Program-made: the position numbers and the translations under genes
Part shown: positions 22,455-32,974 of the stretch, in pieces
Numbering within the stretch: the stretch's first letter is position 1
Layout of the letters: every line of letters starts with the position of its first letter
Notes under the pieces: generated by a model
Database searches by the model: none
What the model was told of the DNA's origin: nothing
The model's input: only the letters and a program-made list of their open reading frames with translations
From: Erodium maritimum
Lineage: Eukaryota > Streptophyta > Magnoliopsida > Geraniales > Geraniaceae
Direction of reading: 5' to 3'
DNA: 64,000 bases
Assembly: GCA_963921825.1 (NCBI GenBank)
Contig: OY997588.1
Span: 136,183,203 to 136,247,202 of the forward strand

Positions 22455-24386
22455 TTTTTTTTTAAAACGGCAAACAGAAGCGTGCATTATTACAAATCAA
22501 GGATTATAAAATAGAGCCAAAGGCCCTGAGTTTCAAAATATTATCCGAATTTTTCGTAGACAACCCAGTTTTTATGGACCCGTAGAAGTAGTCTACTTTT
22601 CATCATATACACAAACTGAAAACGATCTCTTACCACATTTTCAAGCTTATTCAAACTAATACTAAAAACTCAAATAAAAATCCAGACAAAATTCTCCAAA
22701 CTAACAACGAGAAAGCAATAACACAGTAAAATTTGGTGCGTTGCTCTTCCTATTGTCTCGGGGCGTCTCAACATCAGGCGCCCCGGGTCTCGGAGGATAA
22801 GCCCATGTCGGGTCCTCATCCCCTCTCCCGAGGCTCTCATGGATCCTCGCGAGGCTGCTGTTGAGCCCTCGCATGTTGTTCATCACCATCTTCATCATCC
22901 CTTAGTTGACGGGTAGGTGGGATTGTCCCTGATATCTCCAGCGCTTTCTTCATCTGGTTGGTCCGAGCATAGCATTGCCCCGTCTTCCCTTTGCATTTCG
23001 CTTTCAGATCTTTCGTCCGGATGGGGCCCACTCCTCCCAACTGGTCCAAAGGCTCCTTCTACTTCCCCGACCAGGACCTATCCCACCTGCAGGAACATCA
23101 GAATAAAAGGGGTCCTCTCCCAAAGGTATGTTAGCCAAATAGTCGGACTTTGTGCTAGTCAAGACCTCATCTAACAAACCGGGGTGGTCCCCCTGTATTT
23201 TTGGAACTTCCCACTCAAGGCCTTCCTTAGCAAAATCATCGAACTCCGAATTGAGCCCCATAATTTCTCCAAGACCCGGGAACCTGGGGGCAGTAGATTA
23301 ACCCTACCTGAGGCCCTTCCCGAGCTTCCCACATAGTCTTTGATCGCATTCAGAGATAGGGAGGTGAGGAGGTCGTCCACTGAAGTCCAATTTTCCACCA
23401 CTAGTGCTTGCCACTCCGTTTTAAGGAGGAGATCCACATCAAAACCCATAGGGACCCGAATGGAGTCATCATAACGAATCTCCTCCCGGTCAACTCCCGG
23501 TAGATGGCTCTTTCATGCCTCGATACAATGATTGAGTCTACCACATCGAGTGCAAAAACCTGGGAGCCTCTCATACTGTAGACCCACTAGGAAAGGGTTC
23601 AGGTGTCTCGGGAATCGGAGGCGAATACGTCTCCTCAAAGGCCTATCCACATCAATACTAACCCGCAGCCAAAGAAAAGCATCCAGAAGTCGTGGTTTAG
23701 GAATAGGGGCAGAAATTACATCGGTCCCGATAGCGTTAGCGAGAAATGCTCTGATCGGCGCATTCTGTGCATCCTCTAGAACGTTTGTAGCCTGGACCCC
23801 GATTTCCATTAACCGGAATGGTATAGAACATGTATGCATGCATGGTTGGAGATGGACCAACAACAAAGGATACCCGCCGAACCCACACGGCCCCCGGTGT
23901 CGTACCGACTCCATGGATGTATTGGACGGGAAATGGAAAGCTACCACCTCCTTATTGAGGCACTCCACTTCTAATCCTTGTACCCGTCAGTTATTGATCA
24001 TGACCCCTAAGAAGGCATTGATGTTTGCATGTGCCGTCTCCGGCCACTTTTTCAGCCAACGAATAACGGTATCAGCCATCAGCTGCTGCAGGTACAACCT
24101 TGATTGGAACCTCCAAGACATCATCCTCATCCTCTCAATATAGTACGGGAGTTCGTGTCCCTGAAGACGAGCCGGTTGTGGGACGGAATACTCGGTCCGA
24201 TCTTGGGATAAGTGCGGTGGATTTGGCCGATCCCAAGACAGATTCCAGCTGTGGGGGTTCCCACAGTAGAGGAATGGCAGTTCCCTGTTCTGCATGTGGG
24301 AAATGGAGGCGCGGCCATGTCGGGACTGAGTTTTCCCGGGGAGTCGGAGGACGGTGGGGGGTCAAAATTGCTCTTGCGACGTCTGT
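22455..24386 (-). mobile_element. LINE ORF1-type unit, 3' part, with poly(A) end
   Basis: A nine-base T run at 22455-22463 (a poly(A) tail on the minus strand) closes a minus-strand unit. Its ORF1-like text continues up to 24386, where a Tekay-like element interrupts it; the 5' part resumes at 32014. There is no endonuclease or reverse transcriptase ORF between the zinc-knuckle region and the tail. The length from ORF1 to tail is under 2 kb. Confidence 0.65.
23521..24360 (-). pseudogene. LINE ORF1-like protein with DUF4283 and zinc-knuckle regions, broken
   Basis: Reading minus, the region from about 24160 down resembles DUF4283 (MADTVIRWLKKWPETAH, then FPSNTSMESV). It continues through APIRAFLANAIG and LRVSIDVDRPLRRRIRLRF to the zinc knuckle YERLPGFCTRCGRLNHCIEA. 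The final knuckle cysteine (CX2CX4HX4C) is replaced by TGA. Frames are shifted near 23970-23990. After the knuckle, open frames on minus down to 22701 (charged, low similarity) would be the ORF1 tail. The protein would bind RNA in a LINE particle; this copy cannot. Confidence 0.65.
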
Positions 24387-27144
24387 TGTCACGCCCAAAA
24401 TCCGGTATTGATTGAACTCGAGACGTGACTTAGTGAAATACAGAGTAATGATTTAAAATATGTAAAAGTTCAAAAGTTGTTCCAATAACCAACGGTAATA
24501 AATCCAAATCTAGTCAAATACAAGTCTTTAAAATAAAAATTATGTCTCTAAAGTCAAAACAGAAACAACTCCCGGACTCTCGCTAGCCCCATGCTCCACG
24601 ATATCCTCTAATCCAAATCATAGCTAGTACCTGTGGAAAACAAGGTAAGGGGGTGAGCTTGACGCTCAATAGAAAAATACACAACACTTGCCCCAATAAA
24701 GTAGTGTTAGCACGTTTCCAACTAACCTTTAAAAATTTAAAAGAGAAAGACAACAACGAGACTTGTAACCCAAATTAAGCAACCCTCACTTGACTCTACC
24801 ACAAACTAACCCGTAAATCCCCGACCATAACACATTCGCGACCGACCCACGGATAGCCCAAAAACGACACTTTCAATTACACGGGAAACCACACAAATGA
24901 AACTCATCATCAAACAATCACAATCAAGTCATTCGTAGTCGCACACAACTCGTAACAATTGCACGGTCTCGGGAGCAACCCGCTCGGCCCGACGTAGCCG
25001 CACGCAACTTCCCTAACACACGGTCGGGATAGGCGGTCGACCTCATCGCGGAACACAGCGTTTTACCGATACACGGAAGGCAAGGAAATTGCCTCTTCGC
25101 GGAACAACCTCATCGCGGACATAGCGTTTACCGATACACGGAAGGCAGGGAAATCGCCTCTTCACGGCACAACCTCATCGCGGAACAACACAACGTTTTA
25201 CCGAGTGCTAGTCGGAAGGTAGGGAAACCACCTATTCACGGGACATAGCGTTTTACCGACTCCAGATCGGAAGGTAGGGAAACCACCTTTCATATGTAAC
25301 CAAAGCACCCACAATCACAATCACACCAACAATCATACTCACAAAACCAACACGCACTTACCATCACTTACTAACACCACACTCAACGTGGTAACCCCAC
25401 CGACTTAACCGGTATCCATTCCCTAATGCCCACAACTCAACAAGTCATATAAACAGAAACAAACCAATCAAGTCACTCATAGGCATCACTAAGTTCACCT
25501 CTACTCGTTTTCATGTTCGTTATTTATTAACCGTTTAAACAACACAGAGCACACAATCAAACACGATTGACAAACAATACTACAGGCGCGACATGGCCTG
25601 ATTCTATCAGCACGACATACCAACACCTACGACACGACATGGCTCGTAGGTGGTTCGCAGTTTACAAGGCTACGCTAGTTAATCACATCCTATAAGCGAG
25701 CTAGTTATTTATCCGGTTATTAGGTTTCCCTATATGCATTCTAGTACAACCGTAAAAGAGGAGGTATCGAGGTATTTCCCTACCTCTCAATCTCTATCTG
25801 GATCTCCTAGCTGCTGACGTCCGGGCCTACCTCCGATCTTCTCCACGATCGAGGTCAAAGCCTGATTTTAACAAATAAGGACGGTAATCAGTCCCAATCC
25901 AGTCCGTAACAGTCCTCTAAATTATCAATAGGTCCTTTAATTTATCAATTCAGTCCTTTAAATTATCCGATTTAAATCCTTTAAATTAATTAATTTAATT
26001 AAACAAATTGTCCGACCCGACCCCGACCCGAGTCCGACCCAAACCCGGAAACCGGATCCAAAGTCTAACACGGATCCGAGTCTGGACCTGAACCGAGTCC
26101 GACCCAAACCCGGATCCAGACCCGACCTAGACCCAAGTCCAAGCCTGGTCCAGATCCAAGTCCAGGCCCGACTTAGATCCAAGTCCAGGCCCAGTCTGTC
26201 CTGGCCCGAGGCCCAAACTGAGCTGGAGCCCACGACTGTGTCTCGTCCTGGCCCAAGCCCAAGGCCCGTGTCTCGTTCTGGTCTGAGTTGGGAACGGAGA
26301 CGGCGAGGCTAGGTTTCCGACGAGGTGATGACGGGGAAGAGGCGGGGCTAGGGTTGGTCATCAACGGCGGCGGCGTCAGGGGAGCTCGGAGGGACGAGGG
26401 AAGGTCGTTGGTGCGAATCCAGGGCCTCTGCGTCCAAATCTGACGGCGTGGGAGCTTCGCCGGCTTGGGACCAGTAGATCTGGAGCTCGGAAACTCCGGT
26501 CGCGTCGCTCCGACCAAAACGAGCTCGCGCGGTCGTGAAACTCGGGGGAAGGACTAACGGGGAAGGTGAATTGAGTCTGAGGGACTGCTCACCTGCACTG
26601 ACTCTCCCGTCGCTGGTGTGGCGTGGCTCGAAACGAGGACGAGCGGCGTTGGTTCACTTCGACTCGGGAGGAAGAAGGGAGAGAGGGCTTCTGGTGGTTT
26701 CTGGTGGCGAGGATGGTCGTGGGTGATGGAAAATGGGAGATCTGGGTGAGCCGGTGGCGTTGACGAGCTGAGAGAGAAGAAGGGAGAGCTTTAAGAGAGA
26801 GAGCGAGAGGAGGAAGACGAGCCTCGGGATGCGTGCGTGGAATGAGGAGGAGAGGCGAACCCTAGTGCATGTAATGGTTGTCACGTGCGAGTCACACGTG
26901 TGAGGGAAGAGCTGGGATGAGTATCGCGTGGGCTTGGGTTCGGCGAAGTGGGCTTGGCAGGCTGGGTCTGGTCCAGCTGATTGGGCCAGGTCTGGCTTGG
27001 CCCAAAGTCCCTTTACCTTTTTTTTCTCTTTTCCTTTTTTCCTTTTTTTTTGAATTCAATCCAAAATTCAACCCGTTCTCCAACCAACGATGTTCCAACT
27101 TAATAATTTAAATATTAATTCCTTTAACCGGGGCGGTCTTTACA
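24387..27144 (-). repeat. 3' LTR of the Tekay-like element (2,758 bases)
   Basis: On plus it begins TGTCACGCCC and ends GGCGGTCTTTACA, so on minus it runs TG...CA. It contains tandem subrepeats (25020-25290) and a low-complexity GACCC/GATCC-rich stretch (about 26008-26190). ORFs in it are chance frames. Confidence 0.85.
25020..25290 (-). repeat. LTR tandem subrepeats, about four copies
   Basis: Repeated blocks contain CGTTTTACCGA, GGAAGG(C/T)A and CCTCATCGCGGA or CTCTTCACGG, spaced about 60-70 bases apart. They are the reverse complement of the type seen at 1265-1430 and are homologous in position. Confidence 0.75.
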
Positions 27145-27192
27145 GCCTACCCTTAAAGGACTTTTGTCCTCGAAAATTAAAACGGATGTACC

Positions 27193-30100
27193 TCAAGGGT
27201 CGAAAAGGCGGGGATACTTCGTGCGAACCTCGTCCTCGCGTTCCCAGGTCGACTCAGCTCCTTGGTGCTTCCACTGCACTCGTACTAGAGGAATAGTCTT
27301 GTCACGCAAGACCTTCTCCCATGTGTCCAAAATCCTAACTGGCTTCTCCTCATACGAAACATCATCAGCTACCTCGATGTCCGTCAACTCGATAACGTGG
27401 GAAGGGTCCCTAGTGTATATCCGCAGTTGGGAAACGTGGAAGACATTATGTACGTTCCCAAGTTGCGGTGGCAATGCAAGACGATAGGCAACGACTCCAA
27501 CTCTGCCCAAAACCTCAAAAGGTCCGATAAACCGCGAGGCCAGCTTGCCTCTGCCGCGATTGAACCGCAATAGCCCCTTCTTCGGACTCACCCTCAGGAA
27601 CACGTGATCACGACTGTAAACTCAAGAGGTCGACGTCGTCTATCTGCGTAACTCTTTTGTTGGCTCTGCGCGGTCTTTAACCGCTCTCGAATCAACGCGA
27701 CCTTCTCGGTCGTCTCCTGGACAAGATCCGGACCGAGTAAACTCCGGTCTCCTACCTCTTCCCAACACACGGGCGATCTACATGGCTTTCCATACAACGC
27801 CTCAAATGGTGCCATCCCGATACTGGCTTGGTAACTGTTGTTGTAGGCAAACTCAGCCAAAGGTAGGTGCTCCTCCCAAGATCCACCGAAGTCCAACACA
27901 CACGATCGAAAGATGTCCTCCAAAAACTGAATCGTGCGCTCCGGCTGATCGTCGGTCTGTGGGTGATAAGCCGTACTGAGCAAGACCTCGGTCCCCAAGG
28001 CTTTCTGTAAGCTCTCCCAAAATCTGGAGGTGAAACGTGGGTCTCTGTCGGACACAATCGACACCGGAACTCTGTGAAGACGAATGATCTCTCAGAAATA
28101 CAATCGACTCAGTGCATCTACTGTATCTATCATCCTCATGGCTAAGAAGTGAGCCGACTTCGTCAACCGATCAACCACTACCCACACGACATCGTGTCCT
28201 CTCGGAGACCTCGGTAATCCGCATACAAAGTCCATCGTGACATGCTCCCACTTCCACTCCGCTACTGGCAGCGGCTGTAATAATCCTCAAGACGCTGGTG
28301 CTCGGCCTTCACTTGCTGACAAGTGAGGCACCTCGACACAAACTCCGCAACTGCTCTCTTCATACCGTTCCACCAAAACTGTCGTCTGATGTCCCAGTAC
28401 ATCTTAGTGCCACTCGGATGCACTGTGAGACGGGAATGAGCGACTCCCTCAACACGTCATCCCTACAACCACGTGGCACGAACAACACTTTGCGGTACCG
28501 CAATCCTCGGTCAGCACCGTACTCCCAGCCCCATGCATCGACACCACTGATCACCCTCTCCCTAATCTCGGCCGTCTCGGCATCATCTGACTACGTCTCT
28601 AGCACCCGTTCAATCAACGTGGGTTGAGCCACCAACGAACATGTAGCCACGCTACCAGTGATCTCCTCTAAATCGAGTCCAAACGCAGCCAACTCTCCCA
28701 TCATGTCCCACTCTCGGACTGCTATGGTGGCTAGACAGAGAAACGACCTCCTACTTAGAGCATCAGCGACCACGTTCGCCTTGCCTGGATGATAGTGTAG
28801 ATCAAAGTCATACTCCTCAAGTAGCTCCATCCACCGTCGCTGGCGCATGTTCAAATCCTTCTAGGAAAAGATGTACTTGAGACTCTTGTGATCCGAGAAC
28901 ACCCGAAACTTCTCGCCATACAGATAATGCCTCCAGCTCTTCAGAGCAAACACAATGGCTTCCAACTCCAAATCATGGGTAGGGTAATTACGCTCGTGAA
29001 TCTTCAACTATCGTGAGCCATATGCAACTACCTTTCTCGTATGCATCAACACGCAACCGAGTCCTTCACCGGACGCGTCACAGTAGACATCGTACCCCAC
29101 ACCGCGCTCCGGCACTATCAAAATCGAGGCGGTGGTCAGTCGAGTCTTCAACTCAATGAAAGCGCTCTCTCACTTGTCAGTCCCCACGAAAGCGACTCCC
29201 TTGCGTGTCAGGGCAGTCATCGGCGCTGCCAAGCGCGAGAAGTCCTTAACGAACCGCCAGTAGTAACCTGCCAACCCTAAAAAGCTGCGGATCTCGAATA
29301 CACTCTTGGGCCGCGCCCATGTCGACACTGCTTCGATCTTCGCCGGATCGACCAAAATACCCTCCCGGGACACGACATGTTCGAGGAACTTCACCTCAGT
29401 GAGCCAGAACTTGCACTTCTCCAAGTTACCATATAACCGATGAGTGCGAAGCAGAGTCAATACAATCCTCAGGTGCTCCTCGTGCGCCTCCTCATTCGAC
29501 GAGTAGATCAGAATGTCGTCCACAAACACCACCACGAACTGATCTAAGTAGGGTCGGAAAATACTAGTCATCAAGTCCATGAATACTACAGGTGCGTTTG
29601 TAAACCCGAACGGCATCACCAAGAACTCATAAGGGTCGTACCGCGTGTGGAAGGCGGTCTTCGCCACATCCTCATCTCGAACCCTTAACTGATAGTACCC
29701 AGATCGCAGATCGATCTTCGAAAAGACCTTCGCCCTATCAACTGATCGAACAGGTCATTGATCCTCGGCATCGGATAGCGGTTCTTCACCGTAACCCGGT
29801 TCAACTTCCGATAGTCGATGCACATCCTCAGCGCTCCACCCTTCTTCTTCACGAAGAGCGCGGGCGCTCCCCACGGTGAGGTGCTCGGTCGGATGAACCC
29901 CTTCGCTCGAAGGTCCTCGAGCTGGCGCTTCAACTCTATCAACTCTGCTGGTGCAAACCTGTACGGTGCCATTGAGATCGGCGCTGTACCAGGTATCAAG
30001 TCAATCACGAACTCAACCTTGAGCATAGGCGGCAATCCTGATATCTCCTCCGGAAACACATCTGGGAACTCGCACACTATCCTCGGCAACTCTCGACTCT

Positions 30101-30435
30101 GCTCGGTCGCGACCTCCTCTCCCACAGACAACGCTGAAATTAGAACTTCGCACCGTCACCTGTCGCCGGTAACAGTCAATGGTCGCCTCGTACCTCGACA
30201 GCTAGTCCATTCCCAAAATAACGTCGAACGCCGTCATGTTCAACATAAGAAAATCACCAATAAAAGGGTGGTCAGCCACTCTGATCTCACAAGAATGACA
30301 CACACTACTCAAAACTACGTCTCCCGTAACAGGGGTGTCAAGGCATAAGGGTCTGTCCAAGGGTTCTACTCTTAGTCCTAATGACTCAACAATGGAAGCG
30401 GAAATGAAGGAATGTGATGCGCCAGTATCAAACAA
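27193..30435 (-). pseudogene. Tekay-like pol polyprotein: protease, RT, RNase H, integrase, chromodomain
   Basis: Minus-strand order is as follows. Aspartic protease: MFDTGASHSFIS at about 30435. Reverse transcriptase: [20 protein letters not shown] near 29890-29830, and the FVDDILIYS active site near 29520. RNase H: GYDVYCDASGEGLG near 29080, then [11 protein letters not shown] near 28750. Integrase: DRLTKSAHFL near 28170, STAYHPQTD near 27965, [10 protein letters not shown]. Chromodomain: VQWKHQGAESTWEREDEV near 27220, before the stop at 27193. Frameshifts lie near 29700 and 27610, and stops near 28080 and 28860. It is recent but inactive. Confidence 0.85.
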
Positions 30436-30534
30436 AAATGATGCCCATAAATGGTAAAGTAGACACGTACCCTGAACGGTCTCTCGACTGGGATGGTGCC
30501 CCTCAGAACGGGAATCAGTGATGGCATAAGCTCT

Positions 30535-31727
30535 GCCCTATGAAGTCCGTGGTCCCTGTCGTGGTGGTGGTGGAGGAAGGGCCACCTGTTGAGCAGGCCT
30601 CTGCTGATGCCTAGGTGCTAGCATGCTCGCAGCTGGTCGTGTGGGTCTCGATGGCTGCATCTGTCGCTGCCGAAACTGGGGTGCCTGCCTAGGGTGCGGC
30701 TGCTGCGGTCGTTGTGTTGACATCTCTCTGCCTGATGAGGGACACTACATCATCATGTGCCCAAACTGTCCACAACTGAAACACCGGTGCTCTCCGCTAC
30801 TCGGCCTCCCCACTGATCCGGTCTGGCTGCTGGCGGGGCGAGCTACAGTACTCGCGCCCTACTGGCAATCCCTGCTCAGATGTCCCCGTCGATGGCAGCA
30901 GTAACACTCTGGTCCCACATCGGACATTGTCGGTCCCACTGAAGCTACTGATCCCATCGATCTCGGGCCACTAAACTGCTGATGAGGTCGGAAAGATCCA
31001 ACAGTCCACTATCGCCTCGAGTCTCTCATCTCTGACGGTCTCAAAAAACCGCTCGGTCTCGGACGACTCTCCCTGGCTCTGGCGGTCTCGCTGAGGCGCC
31101 GCTCCACGGCCAGTGCCTGATCTACCAGCTCGGAGTACACCCGAGTCCTCATGGCTGCAAGTCGATCCTGGATTGGGGCGCTGAGTCCCTCCTCGAACCG
31201 TCTGCACCGGTTCTCCTCAGTCGCCACCATCTCTGAGGCGAACCTGGACAACGCTGTGAATCTAGACTCGTACTCCGATACGGTCCTCATGCCCTATCGT
31301 AGTTCTAAGAACTGCCGATGTCGATCATCTCGAGCGGACGCTGGGAAAAACTGCTCCAGGAATACACCTCTGAATCGGTCATAATCATCCACGACTCGCT
31401 CCTCTACGCGCTCCCACCAATGGAAGGCGTCGCCTCTCAACTGATGAGCAGCAAAGGACACTCTCATGTGTCCATCTGTGATGCCGGAGGTGTTCAGGTT
31501 CCGGGTGACCTGTTGCAACCACCTCTCAGCCACGTCGGGGTCGTGCTCCCCGGTGAAAGTAGGCGTAACCAGCTTGATGAAGTCCATCAGTGCATGAGCT
31601 ATGTAGCCATCTGTCTGACTCGGCCTCACAGTTGTGGTAGCTGTAGGTGGGGTCTCTCTCTGGGTGATGGCTGCCACAAATACCTGCATGGTGCGGGTCA
31701 GCTCGTCTAGAGCAGTCCTCTTCGCCA
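30535..31727 (-). pseudogene. Tekay-like gag with two CCHC zinc knuckles, broken
   Basis: The likely start is the ATG at 31727 (MAKRTALDELTRTMQVFVAA). A capsid region follows (FIKLVTPTFTGEHDPDVAER, LRGDAFHWWERVEE). The C-terminal half has two zinc knuckles: CYCCHRRGHLSRDC near 30910-30870 and CFSCGQFGHMMM-stop-C near 30790-30745. Frame changes near 31300 and 31010 and several stops inactivate it. Confidence 0.75.
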
Positions 31728-31782
31728 TTGGCGGAACTCTGGACGGATGCCCCAATGATCCAGCATCACTCCCCTCGAACTC

Positions 31783-32013
31783 GAGGAAGACGAGCCTCGG
31801 GATGCGTGCGTGGAATGAGGAGGAGAGGCGAACCCTAGTGCCTGTGATTGGGCCAGGTCTGGCTTGGCCCAAAGTCCCTTTCCCTTTTTTTTTCTCTTTT
31901 CTTTTTTTCCTTTTTTTTTTGAATTCGATCCAAAATTCAACTCGTTCTCCAACCAACGACGTTCCAATTTAATAATTTAAATATTAATTCCTTTAACCGG
32001 GGCGGTCTTTACA
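31783..32013 (-). repeat. Remnant of the 5' LTR
   Basis: Matches 26808-27144 but lacks about 108 bases (roughly 26872-26979) and everything inward of 26808. The sequence passes directly into gag leader/coding sequence at 31782. Only the outermost tenth of the LTR remains. Confidence 0.85.
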
Positions 32014-32214
32014 TCTGCACTAAGAGAAGAGAGGGGTCCCTTAGGGCAGGCGGGATCGTTGACGGCGGTGCAGGTGGTCCATGGGGGACGACGCACGCTG
32101 ACAGCCTGGGAGAGTTTGCAGTCCACCAAGATCTCTATCCGGTAACGGGTCTGCTCGATCCTAGCTTTCGTTAGTCTAGTCTCGAAGACGCTACAACAGC
32201 ATCACCCTCTAGGC
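32014..32214 (-). mobile_element. 5' part of the split LINE ORF1 unit
   Basis: GC-rich sequence that on minus contains GATGCTGTTGTAGCGTCTTC and leads into the LINE ORF1 at 24386 if the Tekay-like element is removed. The similar sequence after the MITE (32583 to about 32640) may be its extreme 5' end. Confidence 0.5.
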
Positions 32215-32582
32215 TAGGGATGGCAACGGGGCGGGTTTGGGGCAGGGACCCCTCGCCCTGTTCACTTGCTCCACGTCCCGCCCCGCCCCATCCCCGGGTT
32301 GACCCCTAGTTGACCGTACCCCGATATTGCCCCGTCGGGTTCGGGGATTCCCCGCCCTGCCCCTTTTAGGGGTTGTATTTTAAGAAAAATTAATTCTTTT
32401 ACAAAAAATAATTTACTAAGTGGTGATCTATGATAAATTAACCATTATAAACATTGTTTTAAGGATATTTATACTAAACTTTTGTTGTTTTGTTTAGTAG
32501 AATGAAAATCCCTGTCCCGAACCCGCCCCGATCGGGTTGGGGGCGGGGATCCCCGTCGGGGTTAGGTTATTTGTCATCCCTT
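32215..32582. mobile_element. hAT-like MITE rich in GGGGCGGG words (368 bases)
   Basis: Ends TAGGGATGGCAACGGGGCGGG and, inverted, AAGGGATGACAAATAACC. Flanks CTCTAGGC and CTCTAAAC form an imperfect 8-base duplication. Internal GGGGCGGG/CCCCGTC words at both ends give long foldback arms. GGGATGGCAACGGGG-type MITEs are frequent in plants. Confidence 0.7.
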
Positions 32583-32858
32583 CTCTAAACGTCTTTAGAG
32601 AGTGGTCGGAAACAAAGAGCCTTTATTTTTCTGCAACTCAGACGATATTAGTTATTTATGTTACATTTGATCGAGTGTTTTAGTACTTTTAAACCCCGTA
32701 AACACTGTTTTTTAATAATATATCCATTCGTTTATCTTAAAAAATATATTAAGATTACAACATATATAAGTACATTTTTGTAACTATGGCTTGATTCTAT
32801 TTGTCCTGTGGCGTGACGCACTAAGTCCCACAAACGCCCTGATCCGACCCGTCCTAAT

Positions 32859-32866
32859 TATATATA
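32859..32866 (+). promoter_or_regulatory. TATA box of MAP1A
   Basis: TATATATA lies 116 bases upstream of the MAP1A ATG, followed by a pyrimidine-rich leader (TTTTCTCCTCTTCCTCC). Confidence 0.5.
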
Positions 32867-32974
32867 GATACGGCTCAACTCGCTTGAATTTTCTCCTCTT
32901 CCTCCGCAGCTAACCCTAGCTCCAGCTCCGGCTCCAGCACGAGAGAGATATAGTGAATCTAGGAGGCAAGCTCG

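Larger units (their letters stand above)
24387..32013 (-). mobile_element. Tekay-like Ty3 chromovirus, 5' LTR mostly deleted
   Basis: The element reads right to left. The 3' LTR is 24387-27144 and the 5' LTR remnant is 31783-32013. Gag and pol lie between, and an AAGGGTAGGC purine tract sits just before the 3' LTR on minus. The flanks are TCTGT (24382-24386) and TCTGC (32014-32018), a 5-base duplication with one mismatch. The C-terminal chromodomain of pol and the domain order protease, RT, RNase H, integrase, chromodomain assign it to chromoviruses, most like Tekay/Del. A deletion removed most of the 5' LTR, the primer-binding site and leader. It sits inside a LINE ORF1 unit. Confidence 0.85.

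Noticed and set aside
25958-26517. Minus ORFs with repeated Leu/Gly/Arg text
   Set aside because: Caused by the GACCC/GATCC-rich low-complexity part of the LTR.
30623-30904. Plus ORF rich in Cys and Gly
   Set aside because: Antisense shadow of the gag zinc-knuckle region.
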